From: Lantana camara
Lineage: Eukaryota > Streptophyta > Magnoliopsida > Lamiales > Verbenaceae
DNA: 64,000 nucleotides
Direction: 5' to 3'
Assembly (NCBI GenBank): GCA_037501455.1
Contig: CM074856.1
Location: 91,214,001-91,278,000 of the forward strand
This document shows positions 1-11,399 of this stretch, piece by piece. The notes below the pieces were generated by a model that saw nothing but the letters and a program-made list of their open reading frames with translations, was not told where the DNA came from and ran no database searches. The translations under genes were made by a program, and so were the position numbers. The first letter of the stretch is position 1. Each line of letters begins with the position of its first letter.

Positions 1-1
1 T

Positions 2-59
2 ATGGCCACCATGTTCCAACACTTCCAAGCAAATCAAGGACAAACTCCACCCGTGGTGA
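2..59 (+). pseudogene. Element Z gag, fragment 1
   Basis: A short open stretch reads as protein from the ATG at 2 up to the left end of copia element K. Its frame resumes on the far side of K at about 9880 once the 5-bp target duplication (GGTGA at 55-59, GGTGC at 9877-9881) is counted once. The joined reading leads into a gypsy-type Gag core, so this is the N-terminal part of the gag of the non-autonomous element Z. Whether the ATG at 2 is the true start cannot be judged because the upstream sequence is outside the window. Confidence 0.7.
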
Positions 60-1207
60 TTTTAGGAATAGTACCCTAGAAAGCCGATTGTATATCCGCT
101 TTGTGCTTTTCCTTATTGTAATCACAGACAATCTTTGAATGAAATAACGGATTGAGGCAACACTTCTTTATATGCTCTTGTTTGGTATGCGTTTACTTTA
201 GTTGTGCATGTATGAGAACTCCCCTAATCCTGATGACTTTAGGACTCTACCATTTAGGTGAAATGGTTCATGAAACGAGTCCTATATCACATAAGTCATG
301 ATAGTAAAATGCTCCAAGCCGATGAGTCCTACAGACAGTGGGAGTGTCAACCAGACTTCTCTAAGGCTTGCTTGTGGGATCACGCCCTTAAGAAGGACCA
401 CCTTGTTTCATGGAGGTGCAAAGTGTATAGTTGATACGTGCGTGATACATGAGGGTGCTTACTTTAATAAGCAAGTTCACTGAGGTGCCCCGTGTGAGAA
501 CATTCCTAAATGGGAAAGGAAGTTTCTATTTCAGGAAATAGAAACTTCCAGATTAGGAAATATCTCACGAGTCATTGATGTTATTAATTGATCCTTAAGA
601 CTTGAGGTTCCATGTTACTTTATGAGTTAACTCTGTAGTCTTAGGTATAAGCTTTAAAGGGTGTCGCCTTAGACAACTGATTCAAGGCTTATGCTGGGGC
701 TGCACAAGTGATTCATGAAAGTGAATGAGAATCAAGAGAGGACCTACACTTGCATTTGCAAGGTGATCTCTTATTGTGTAAGTCATTCATATGCCATATG
801 GAGTCCTTGGCCAAGGCAGTAGATCAAGTCATCAAGAAAAGGGTTTCTTGGATTGAGATCAAATGGATATGAAATGCACTTAGCTTTAAGACTGGATTAT
901 TAGGGTTCTGATTATTCCCTTACCTTAGATCTTAGTTGAGAGATAGTAAGTAGGAGGATTGTATCTCACATGAATCAATGACTTAAAGGTTCTGTCGAAT
1001 CCGAACATTCCAATTCAGCTAGGGGTTAAACACCTGTTGCTAGACTATGGTCGTTTAATCTGTGGACTGATTAATTAATTAGTGAATTAATTAATTGGGG
1101 TCACTGCTAATTGAATTGAGAACCTAGAGGGTCACACATAACAACTTGGTTACATGAGTTGAGGCTTGAAAATGATTAAACGAGTTAATCGGGCCTAGAG
1201 GGTTCCA

Positions 1208-1265
1208 CACGTGTGAAATCACACGTGTGGGTCACGTGACTGGACACGTGTCATTATGACACGTG
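1208..1265 (+). promoter_or_regulatory. Cluster of five CACGTG (G-box) motifs in the K LTR
   Basis: CACGTG occurs at 1208-1213, 1222-1227, 1233-1238, 1245-1250 and 1260-1265, about 340 bp upstream of the TATA box. CACGTG is the core bound by plant bZIP and bHLH factors. The 3' LTR, the solo LTR and the old LTR J keep related but fewer or altered copies in the same place. A role as enhancer is inferred from position and density. Confidence 0.6.
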
Positions 1266-1605
1266 TGCCACCCGTGGATATTTATTTGGTGATTAAATAA
1301 TTAATTTGTTAATTATTTAATAGACTTTGGTTTAATTTTGAATTAAAAAGAAAGTCTTATTTTGGAGAAAAATAATCTAGTTAATTAATTATGAATTAAT
1401 TAATTAGATAAAATAAGTTATTTATTTTAAATAAATAAAGTATAAAATTATCCAAAAATAGTTTGGATATTTTTAGCTCTCTTGAAAGTTGATTTCAATT
1501 AGAATTCAAAGTCAAAGTCAAAATTACTTGATGATCAAGTAATAGGAGAGAGAGAGACCAAAATCCTAGCCCATAAAGGACTAGGAATTTCGGCCACTCC
1601 CCTCT

Positions 1606-1631
1606 TATAAATAGGGGAGCTCGAGCTCCCC
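1606..1631 (+). promoter_or_regulatory. TATA box and start-site palindrome of copia K
   Basis: TATAAATA at 1606-1613 is followed at once by the perfect 18-bp palindrome GGGGAGCTCGAGCTCCCC (1614-1631). The same arrangement is at 9482-9507 and, inverted, at 12324-12350. By distance, transcription would begin within or just after the palindrome, so the RNA could start with a stem-loop. This marks the likely U3/R border; the exact start is inferred. Confidence 0.65.
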
Positions 1632-2002
1632 TTAGAGCGAATGGGCAATTCTTTTGGTTCATGTGTTGAACACCTTCCTTTCTCCAAGATCAAATAAACC
1701 CTAGGTTAAGCCTAAACACTAACTAGAGAACTAGCATCCTTACTAGTTAGATTGTGATCAAGTTGGTGGACTATTTCGAGAGAGCTTCAAGTTAGAAGTT
1801 TGAAGATTCGAGCTTTACCAAGGAGAGGGGATCAAGCCGCGAGAAGTGTGTTCTTTGGTGGCTTGAAACGCTTCAAGAAAGAATAAAAGAAAAGTAAGTT
1901 TTCTATCTCTACGAATTTGGTTATACGATTGCGAGTCCAAGGTCCTTTTGTTGGGAAATTTTTTTAAATTCCGCTGCTTTCTGATTCGTTTTTTCCAACA
2001 AG

Positions 2003-2014
2003 TGGTATCAGAGC
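2003..2014 (+). other. Primer binding site of copia K
   Basis: TGGTATCAGAGC begins two bases after the LTR end. This is the usual plant site complementary to the 3' end of initiator methionine tRNA, which primes minus-strand synthesis. Confidence 0.95.
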
Positions 2015-4170
2015 CGCCTCGTTAATCGTGTTTCTGATTCGTCTCAATTATACTGAATTTGGTAGAAATTCTTAGGCTTGATGCGATTGAGTATTTGTAA
2101 TTGTTTTAGAAAGACTGAATTACGAAACTGTATTTTTTCCTGAAAGTTTCTGAAAATTGGTTTTTGCAAAATTTAATTTTTTTGAAAAGTATTTTAGATT
2201 TGAAACTGTATAAACTGGTTTTGGATTTCTTGGATTGGTTTTGCTTTTGAACGAAAACACGAAACAAAACCCGGATTACGACGAACACGCGAAACCCCGA
2301 GGGCGAAGGCGTCGCGAGCGCGGGCTTCGCGCGCCACCGCCCGCCTGGCCTATGCGTGCGCAGCGCGCGGGAGGCCCTTCTACTCTCGCCCGCCCAGGGC
2401 GGTCGAGACTGGCCGCCCATCGCCCGCCCGCACTGGCCGAGAGGGCCGCGGGCATCAGCGCGCGACGCGCGCAGCCCTTTCGCGTATGGGCCCCGTTTTC
2501 TCCGTCGCAATCCGACTTTTCCTGTTTCGTGCAATCCAGTCCCAATTTTATTTCTAATTTTTTAAAATTTTATTTTTGAATATTTATTTTAATTTTTGAA
2601 TAAAACATAAAATTGGGATTTTTGAGAAATTAAAACGGTTTATATTTTGGGAAAATACAATCTTTGATAAAATTATTAATTTTCAGAAATTAATTGGAAT
2701 TTTATTTGTTTTGGTAATTTGGGATTTATTGAAAACTTTTATAAATAAGACTCGCATCAAGTCGTGTTTTGAGTCATTAGGACTTGAAACGAGAATTTTA
2801 ATTTATTGGCTAAATTTAAATTCTCGCAAAAGCATGTTAGGTGATCATGGGTTTAGACTTATGTATGGTTTTAATTTATGCACATGGATGGTTTAAATTG
2901 GGGTTGGAGCCCTATAATTGCGTTTTTCAATTGAGGTTGGAGCCTCACTTATGTGCGTACTGTTATGTGATTTATTATGTGGCTTTCCATATTACTGTTT
3001 TTAAGGCCAGGGTATGCCCCGTGTAATTGTCTAAGGTCAATATGAAGATTGAGCCTTATTACTTTATGTCATTTTCTTTTATTGTAATTTTAGAGTAGAG
3101 ATAGGTGGTGAGGTTTTATTTTCATTTTGGAGACAATGCACCCATGGAGTAAGATGGACCACATTCAATTAACAAGGAGGCCATAAGTGAAGACCCCTCA
3201 AAATGTTAGGGAGGGGAATCTCAATTGTAAAATTGTAATAGAGATAGGGCTCGTATTTTGTTACCGTTTTTCCTTATGTGATTTAAACTGTTTTTGTGGC
3301 ATGTATGTTAGAACTTCTGATTGTGGAGTGGCTCCCACATATCACGCATAAGATAGGTAGAACCAATGATCATTACATGTTAGTATCATGCTAGGACATG
3401 TTATCTGTTTATGTGCTTGTTTGAAATGCATCTAAGTGTACTTGCATTAATCAAGACTAATAAAATTGGATAACATATATGTTGGTGAGGTCGAACCGGA
3501 CAACTCTCCGGTTGATTCGAAAATTCCCATTAAATATTAAGCTAATTTTGAACAAATAGGTGTTTAATTCGAGATGCAAATTTTGAATTAAATTCCTAGC
3601 ATTCCATCAATAGGTTTTAAGTTTAGTAAGTGAAGCTAGTTATTGTCCGCGAGTCGTTGGATAGCTAATGGAGCTTATTAGTTCTTAGTTACCTAATTGA
3701 TCATTTTAAATGATCAATATTTCATGGTCAATTTTAGCAAGGGCGATGTCCGCGAGTCGTGGGTCGTTCGAACTAAGTTTTGGTCATGATCTTATGATTG
3801 ATGGGTCTAGCTTAACACCTAAGTAAATATGGATGTCGCACGAGTCGTGGGTCCATATTGAAAGATAGGTGATGCAAAAATAATTACTAAGAGTTCTAAA
3901 GGTGTTAGAATTGGTAAGTTGTGCCTACCTAGGGTTCTTACTTAGAATGTCCGCGAGTCGTGGGTTTGAGGTAAAATGCCTAGGATCTTAGTACCCATTG
4001 GGAAACGTGTTCCTCTTAGATCTTTGGGAATTCTAGATCTTTGAAAAACAGTGGGAGCTACATTAGATTAAAGACCTTATCTTTTGTATATCGTTATAAT
4101 TCAGCATGCTCACTAGTTCTCTGTTTTACCATTTAGGTCGTAGATTCTGTGATTCTCTACGTGTTTTGAA
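2015..4170 (+). other. Long untranslated leader of copia K
   Basis: About 2.15 kb separate the primer site from the gag ATG with no convincing coding frame. A GC-rich, CpG-dense patch at 2276-2510 contrasts with AT-rich surroundings; short open frames there on both strands look like composition effects. Four copies of a motif close to TGTCCGCGAGTCGTGGGT lie at 3644, 3747, 3834 and 3948. A pyrimidine-rich stretch ending in AG at 4135-4136, with a GTAAGT in the LTR at 1894, suggests most of the leader may be removed as an intron. Confidence 0.6.
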
Positions 4171-5037
4171 ATGGCAACCAAAAACCCTCTTGTATCGATC
4201 CTCGAGTCAAACAAGTTGATTGGTCCCAACTATTCTGATTGGCTGAGGAATCTAAAAATCATTTTAGATTCTGAGAAGAGAACTTATGTTCTCTTCGAAG
4301 GGGAGCCTAGTCCCGAAGGGGAGGCTCCCACTCGGGCCGAGCGGGACGCGATTCAGAAGTAGAAGGATGATAATCTCCAAGCTCGTTGTCTTATGTTGGC
4401 TACCATGTCTCCGGACTTGCAAAGGCAACATGAGGCCATGGAATTCGCTTGGGAGATTTACGACCACTTAGAGCAACTTTACCGCCCTCATGAACGTGTT
4501 ACAAGGTATAACATTTCAAAGGAATTGTTCCACTTGAGAATGAGGGAAGGTTCAAGTGTCCATGAGTATGGACTCAAGTTTCTCGCCCTTCCTGAGAAAC
4601 TTGCTTCCATGGACATGCCACTGAAAGATGAGCTTTCAGTGGATTTGTTGCTAGCTTCGCTCCCACCATCATTCAACCCATTTGTCCTTAACTTCAATAT
4701 GAATCATGCTGGTGCTACTGTAGCTGAGCTGATTAGTCAGCTTGTGACTGCTGAAAGCACGATGAAGAAGGACAATAAGGTTTTGATGGTGAATGTTCCA
4801 TCTTCCTCTTCTGGGCCTTCTAAAGGTAAGGGCAAGAAAGCCCAAAGGAAGAAGAAGAAACCCCTTAGGCCCACTGGTGGCATTTCGAAGGGGAAGGCCC
4901 AAAAGAAGAAGCGTGATCAGAAAGAGGATGTTTGCTTCCATCGTGGCAAAGCGGGACATTGGAGGAGAAACTGCCCAGAGTACAAGGCTACTCTAAAGAA
5001 AGGTATCTTTCTCGTTGAAGTAAATCTTTCTATTAAT
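4171..5037 (+). pseudogene. Copia K gag (capsid and nucleocapsid), broken
   Basis: The start ATG at 4171 opens a typical plant copia Gag N-terminus (LESNKLIGPNYSDWLRNL). A TAG at 4360-4362 interrupts it; the same frame resumes at once and stays open to 5442. A basic lysine-rich region precedes the nucleocapsid zinc knuckle at 4933-4974, which should be CX2CX4HX4C. The second cysteine has become arginine (codon 4942-4944), so zinc binding is probably lost. The border with protease was placed by motif. Gag would package element RNA into cytoplasmic particles. The same frame continues into pol without a separate start. Confidence 0.9.
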
Positions 5038-8000
5038 TCTAGTTCTTGGGTACTTGATACCGGTTGTGGAACTCATATCTGTAATGATGTACAAATGCTA
5101 AGTGAAGTCCAACAACTCAAAGAAGGAGAATGTGTCTTGAAGATCGGCGATGGCTCAAACGTTGAAGCTCGAGCTTTAGGCACAATTAGATTAGATTTAG
5201 TTAGTTTTGAGTTAGTCTTAAATAAAGTCCTTTATGTACCGAGCATTATTCGTAATATAATTTCAGTTCCAATATTAGATTGTGAAGGTTATGAAACTTA
5301 TATTAAGAATGGCAAATACTTTATAAAACGGAACAACTCTCCCGTTCACATCGGTACTCTAAGTAATGGACTTTATCTAACTCAGAATATCAATATTATG
5401 AATATACAACGAGAAACGAAACGTAAGAGAGATAACAAAGTTTGAACTCCCTTATGGCATGCTAGATTAGGACACATTTCCAAGAACAGAATTAGCAAGA
5501 TAAACACTTTAGGATCATTCTCTGAAAATGATCTTAAGGAGTTAACTTCTTGCGAATCCTGTCTCAAAGGAAAAATGTCCAAAGTTCCTTTTAAAGGAAC
5601 TGGGGAACGTGCCACTAAGGTTTTGGATTTGATCCATACTGATGTTTGTGGACCGCTTAGTGTAAGAACTAGAAATAATCATCAGTATTTCATAACCTTT
5701 ACTGATGACTTTAGTCGGTATGATTATGTATACTTAATGAAGTACAAATCTGAAGCTTTTGAGAAATTCTTAGAATTTCAAAAGGAGGTTGAGAACCAAG
5801 CTGGTCATAAGATCAAAGCACTTCGATCTGATCGAGGAGGCGAGTATCTTAGTGAAGCATTCCTTAATCATCTCAAAGATAATGGGATTATCTCTCAGTG
5901 GACTCATCCGGGAACTCCTCAGCTTAATGGAGTTTCTGAGAGAAGGAATCGAACCTTACTTGATATGGTTCGTTTCATGATGAGTTTCACTGACTTACCA
6001 CCTTCTTTCTGGGGTTATGCCCTAGAAAGTGCAGCAAAGATTCTGAATCTAGTTCCCTCTAAGTCAGTCCCTAAAACGCCCTATGAAATGTGGTATGGTA
6101 AAATCCCTAGCTATTCTTACTTAAGAATTTGGGGTTGTCCTGCTTACGTGAAGAGGACAGTGGGAGATAAGTTAGAATCTCGTTCTAACTTATGCTACTT
6201 TGTAGGTTATCCTAAGGAATCCATAGGATATTACTTCTATGATCAATCTGAGCAAAAGGTGTTTGTTTCCAGAAATGCCACTTTTCTTGAGGAACCATTC
6301 CTTAAAGAAAAGAAAGGCAAGATCATAGAATTAGAGGAAGTACAAAGTGACCCCACGCCACCCACTGAAGAAACGTCCCCTACTGATCAACCACAACCAA
6401 TCACGAATTTCGATACACATGAAAATCCTCCTCTAAGGCGTTATGAACGCACTCCTAGACAGCCGGAGAGATGGTTTGGATTCTTCCATGAAATCTCTCA
6501 AAAGGATAATGATCCTTTAACATATGAGGAGGCACTTTCAGATTCTGACTCTGAACAGTGGATAGAAGCCATGAAATCCGAAATGGATTCCATGAACTCC
6601 AACCAAGTTTGGACCTTGGTAGATTTGCCTGATGGGGTCAAACCCATAGGTTGCAAATGGATCTTTAAGAGAAAGCTTGGAGTTGATGGAAGCATTGCAG
6701 CCTACAAAGCAAGACTGGTTGCAAAAGGATTCACTCGAAGACCCGGCGTGGACTTTGATGAAACTTTTTCGCCAGTGGAAATGCAAAAGTCTATTCGGAT
6801 CATGCTTACCATTGCTGCATATTATAACTATGAGATATGGCAAATGGATGTGAAAACTGCCTTTCTCAATGGTGACATTGACAAAGACATTTATATGGAG
6901 CAACCCACAGGTTTTACATTCAGTGGGAGTGAGCAAAAGGTTTGCAAACTCCAAAGATCAATCTATGGATTGAAACAGGCTTCTAGGAATTGGTACATTC
7001 GATTTGATGAATCAGTCAAAGCGTTTGGCTTCATTCAAATTTCGAATGAATCCTGTGTGTATAGAAAGGAATTGGAGACCTCAGTGCAATTCTTAGTACT
7101 TTATGTTGATGACATCCTTCTTATTGGGAATTCGAAGGATGACATGAAAGTAACTAAGTTATGGTTATCAAACCAATTCGAGATGAAAGATCTTGGTGAT
7201 GCGTCCTATATCCTTGGAATTAAAATCTATAGAGATAGATCTAGAAGGTTAATAGGACTATCACAGTCGATGTACATTGACAAAATTTTGAAGAGATTCA
7301 ATATAGAGTCAACAAAGGTTAAGAACCTTCCTATGAGTGTAGGAACATGTCTTTCAAAGAAGATGTGTCCTAAGACTAACCTTGAGAAGGAAAGAATGAC
7401 TCATACACCTTATGCATCAGTAATAGGTAGCATAATGTATGCAATGTTATGTACTCGATCGGATGTGGCTTATGCACTTAGTGTAACAAGTCGTTCCCAA
7501 TCTGACCCTGGAGATGGTCACTGGGCTGCCGTGAAGAATATTCTTAAGTACTTGAAAACTAACAAAGATTTGTTCTTAGTTTACGGAGGTCAGAAAGATC
7601 TTACTGTCGAAGGATGCTGCGATGCAAGCATTGCATCTGACTTAGATGATTTTAAGTTAATGTCAGGATACATTTTCTGCCTAAACGGCGGAACAGTGAG
7701 TTGGAAGAGTTCCAAGCAAACAACCACTGCAGATTCGACCACTGAGGCCGAATACTTAGCTGCAAATGATGCAGCTAAGGAAGGTGTTTGGATTAGAAAC
7801 TTCATTCAAGAGTTGAATGTTGTTCCTAGCATGAAGGACCCATTTCTGTGTTTTGTGACAACATTGGGGCGGTTGCTCAAGCAAGAGAACCAAGATCTTA
7901 CCAACGGACCAAGCACATTATGAGGAAGTATCACCTAATCCGTGATATTATCAAAAGAGGAGATGTGCAAATTGAGAGGGTCACATCAGCAGAGAACGTG

Positions 8001-8090
8001 GCAGATCCACTTACTAAACCCCTTAGTCGAGAAGCTTTCCAAGGTCATCTTCAGAAGATGGGACTTAGAGTAGCTTTAGAATGGCTTTGA
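5038..8090 (+). pseudogene. Copia K pol: protease, integrase, reverse transcriptase, RNase H
   Basis: Protease has its LDTG active site with Asp at 5056. A TGA at 5443-5445 breaks the frame just before the LWHARLGH zinc-binding start of integrase. The integrase catalytic triad is intact: Asp 5641, Asp 5830 and Glu 5938, giving DD35E spacing. Reverse transcriptase follows, with the QMDVKTAFLNG region and YVDD at 7102-7113. RNase H begins near 7600 (DASIASD, then DSTTEAEYLA). A one-base deletion near 7838-7845 shifts the frame, and the last 80 codons (DNIGAVAQ to the stop at 8090) read in another frame. Pol would process Gag, copy the RNA and insert the cDNA; as it stands it is inactive. Confidence 0.93.
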
Positions 8091-8092
8091 CG

Positions 8093-8106
8093 GGCAAGTG
8101 GGAGAT
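8093..8106 (+). other. Polypurine tract of copia K
   Basis: GGGCAAGTGGGAGA, followed by T, lies directly before the TG of the 3' LTR. It is the expected plus-strand primer site. Confidence 0.8.
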
Positions 8107-9876
8107 TGTTAGGAATAGTGCCCTAGAAAGCCGATTGTATATCCGCTTTGTGCTTTTTCTTATTGTAATCACAGACAATCTTTGAATGAAATAACGAATT
8201 GAGGCAACACTTCTTTATATGCTCTTGTTTGGGAGTGTCAACCTGACTCTTCTAAGGCTTGCTTGTGGGATCACGCCCTTAAGAAGGACCACCTTGTTTC
8301 ATGGAGGTGCAAAGTGTATAGTTGATACGTGCGTGATACATGAGAGTGCTTACTTTAATAAGTAAGTTCACTGAGGTGCCCCGTGTGAGAACATTCCTAA
8401 ATGGGAAAGGAAGTTTCTATTTCAGGAAATAGAAACTTCCAGAGTAGGAAATATCTCACGAGTCATTGATGTGATTAATTGATCCTTAAGACTTGAGGTT
8501 CCTTGTCACTTTATGAGTTAACTCTGTAGTCTTAGGTATAAGCTTTAAAGGGTGTCGCCTTAGACAACTGATTCAAGGCTTATGCTGGGGCTGCACAAGT
8601 GATTCATGAAAGTGAATGAGAATCAAGAAAGGACCTACACTTACATTTGCAAGGTGATCTCTTAGTGTGTAAGTCATTCATATGCCATATGGAGTCCTTG
8701 GCCAAGGCAGTAGATCAAGACATCAAGAAAAGGGTTTCTTGGATTGAGATCAAATGGATATGAAATGCACTTAGCTTTAAGACCGGATTATTATGGTTCT
8801 GATTATTCCCTTACCCTAGATCTTGGTTGAGTGCTAGTAAGTAGGAGGATTGTATCTCACATGAATCAATGACTTAAAGGTTCTGTCGAATCCGAACATT
8901 CCAATTCAGCTAGGGGTTAAACACCTGTTGCTAGACTATGGTCGTTTAATCTGTGGACTGATTAATTAATTAGTGAATTAATTAATTGGGGTCACTGCTA
9001 ATTGAATTGAGAACCTAGAGGGTCACACACAACAACTTGGTTACATGAGTTGAGGCTTGAAAATGATTAAACGAGTTAATCGGGCCTAGAGGGTTCACAC
9101 GTGTGGGTCACGTGACTGGACATGTGTCATTATGACACGTGTGCCACACGTGGATATTTATTTGGTGATTAAATAATTAATTTGTTAATTATTTAATAGA
9201 CTTTGGTTTAATTTTGAATTAAAAAGAAAGTCTTATTTTGGAGAAAAATAATCTAGTTAATTAATTATGAATTAATTAATTAGATAAAATAAGTTATTTA
9301 TTTTAAATAAACAAAGTATAAAATTATCCAAAAATAGTTTGGATATTTTTAGCTCTCTTGAAAGTTGATTTGAATTAGAATTCAAAGTCAAAGTCGAAAT
9401 TACTTGATGATCAAGTAATAGGAGAGAGAGAGACCAAAATCCTAGCCCTTAAAGGACTAGGAATTTCGGCCACTCCCCTCTTATAAATAGGGGAGCTCGA
9501 GCTCCCCTTAGAGCGAATGGGCAATTCTTTTGGTTCATGTGTTGAACACCTTCCTTTCTCCAAGATCAAATAAACCCTAGGTTAAGCCTAAACACTAACT
9601 AGAGAACTAGCATCCTTACTAGTTAGATTGTGATCAAGTTGGTGGACTATCTCTAGAGAGCTTCAAGTTAGAAGTTTGAAGATTCGAGCTTTACCAAGGA
9701 GAGGGGATCAAGCCGTGAGAAGAGCGTTCTTGGGTGGCTTGAAACGCTTCAAGAAAGAATAAAATAAAAGTAAGTTTTCTATCTCTACGAATTTGGTTAC
9801 ACGATTGCGAGTCCAAGGTCCTTTTGTTGGGAAAATTTTTTAAATTCCGCTGCTTTCTGATTCGTTTTTTCCAACA
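8107..9876 (+). repeat. 3' LTR of copia K (1770 bp)
   Basis: It runs from TGTTAGGAATAG to CCAACA. It lacks 156 bp present in the 5' LTR; the break is at GG/GG microhomology around 8232. Apart from indels it differs from the 5' LTR at only a few percent of sites by eye. Confidence 0.95.
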
Positions 9877-10202
9877 GGTGCCACCTAGGGATCCAATTAC
9901 AACCTTATACCGGGAATTCATGGTTTTTAAACCTTCTCAATTCCGGGGAGGTGATGATATTGGGGCGGAAGAATGGCTTATGGAGATAGAGGGAATATTT
10001 AGAGTGTGGCCATGTAACCCTGAAAACATGGTCCGTCTCGTCAATTTACTCTTGCAAGGACACGCTAACCAATGGTGGTCGAGAATTGCTCAATAATTAG
10101 AAGCGACAAATGAAAACTCGACATGGGAAGTGTTTATTTGGGAGTTTAGAAAGAGATACACACCGGTTACACTTAGAGAACGAAGACTTGAAGAATTTCT
10201 TG
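9877..10202 (+). pseudogene. Element Z gag, fragment 2
   Basis: It continues the frame of the fragment at 2-59 after copia K. The encoded segment (PSQFRGGDDIGAEEWLMEIE, later GHANQWWSRIAQ) is a typical Ty3/gypsy Gag core. An in-frame TAA at 10094-10096 interrupts it. The frame goes on to LEEFL and stops where element A begins at 10203; the last five bases, TCTTG, are the target duplication repeated at 32389-32393. An almost identical copy is at 25696-26021. Confidence 0.88.
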
Positions 10203-11172
10203 TGTAACGTCCCGATTCCGGATGAACAGGTAAGCACGCCACGTGTGATATTTCGAGCGTAGGATTTAATTTAATTCTTTTAAATTTCTATTATCCTACG
10301 TGACATTCCATATTTTTATAAAATACATGATACATTATTTATGTGAAATACATGATTTCATATCATTGGAAAAATTATTTCGAGTCATGGCAAAAAAGTT
10401 ATTACGTGAAACAATTACCGGGAGTGCTTTAATTATCAAATTGTCCCTATATGTTTATTTCTTTAAATTTAGGGACTTGATTGCATAAACTTGCAAGGGC
10501 TTAATTGATCATATTTTAAAACTATACATCCATGATTGCATGACTTAAACATTTAGAGGACTAAATTGCAAATTATGGCATTTCACATATTTCAAAAATG
10601 GAATGTAACGATATATGCATCTCCAATCTTCCTTGATCCCATTTCATCCAAAAATATCCCAACATATTTGCTCCTTGTTGCTCGGTTCATTCAAGAAGAT
10701 AAAGGAAAGAGATTTCATCATTTTCATCAAGATTTTCCAATAAATAACTCAAGTTTGGAGCTTAGGCATCATCTTCATCTATCTTCTCCATTTCTTTAGC
10801 TCAAGGTGAGTGTTTTGCATGAATTGTTGGATCTTGCTCAAGTATGTGATAGCTAGGGTTTGAAGAATCATGGATTATATGGATTACTTGATGTGTGATG
10901 CATGAATATAGGATTTTCCTGGATTTAGAGCATGAATTCTTGATGAATTTGATCATATATATTGATATGGGGTTGAACTTGAAACTTGGAAATTTTGATG
11001 CTATTTCATGTTTTATGTGTTTAAATGATATATTACCATCTCTTGAATATGTATACATGCATATGCCCAGAAATTCTTGCAATTATTGAACAAAACTTGG
11101 GACTTTGTTGCTTTGTTAATGTTTCCCGTAGCCATCCCCTGTTTCTGCTCTGTTTTACAATTTGCAGAAACT

Positions 11173-11399
11173 GGGAACGGCCCTTCCCGCCTTAGTGCAT
11201 TTTGGGGAACGGTCGTTCCCAGGCTTCTGTGTAAAGGAGGCCAGCGAGACTGGGAACGGCCATTCCCATTTTGGCTTGTGTTCCGGAAGGGCCGTTCCCA
11301 TCTAAGGCGCGCTTTTAAATTTTAAAACGCTAGCACGTTTTAAAGGTGCACGGGAACGGCCCTTCCCATTTTCAAAGGGAAGCCGGAACGGCCGTTCCC
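11173..11399 (+). repeat. Six-copy palindrome array in LTR A
   Basis: Copies of GGGAACGGCCGTTCCC or its variant GGGAACGGCCCTTCCC lie at 11173, 11205, 11252, 11285, 11352 and 11385, each 15-16 bp. The spacers are unrelated to the repeats. The second LTR copy has the equivalent array at 26993-27219. Confidence 0.9.

Larger units (their letters stand above)
60..2000 (+). repeat. 5' LTR of copia element K (1941 bp)
   Basis: It aligns throughout with 8107-9876 and, in reverse, with the solo LTR at 11955-13894. It ends in CCAACA directly before the primer site. The terminal TG has become TT. Relative to this copy the 3' LTR lacks 156 bp (186-341 here) and about 15 bp near 1206-1220. It contains a CACGTG cluster, a TATA box followed by a perfect palindrome, and a GTAAGT splice-donor-like site at 1894. 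Confidence 0.95.
60..9876 (+). mobile_element. Ty1/copia LTR retrotransposon K, complete but defective
   Basis: The order is 5' LTR (60-2000), primer site (2003-2014), a 2.15-kb leader, gag-pol (4171-8090), polypurine tract (8093-8106) and 3' LTR (8107-9876). The enzyme order integrase before reverse transcriptase marks it as copia. The insertion lies inside the gag of element Z with an imperfect TSD (GGTGA/GGTGC). The reading frame has two in-frame stops and one frameshift, so it cannot make a full polyprotein. A 224-bp tail of its 3' LTR, with the junction to Z, is repeated at 25471-25695. Lineage within copia was not assigned. Confidence 0.95.

Noticed and set aside
2106..2579. Overlapping open frames of 89-142 codons on both strands in the copia leader
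   Set aside because: They lie in a GC-rich patch where stops are rare, overlap each other on opposite strands, and show no recognisable domain.
9691..9921. Minus-strand frame repeated at 25510-25740
   Set aside because: The conservation comes from the 551-bp DNA duplication. The frame runs antisense across a copia LTR end and Z gag.
11173..11399. Palindrome array read as a CRISPR-like repeat array
   Set aside because: Repeats are only 15-16 bp, self-complementary and imperfect, with irregular spacers of 17-52 bp that are themselves conserved between LTR copies. The setting is a plant retrotransposon.
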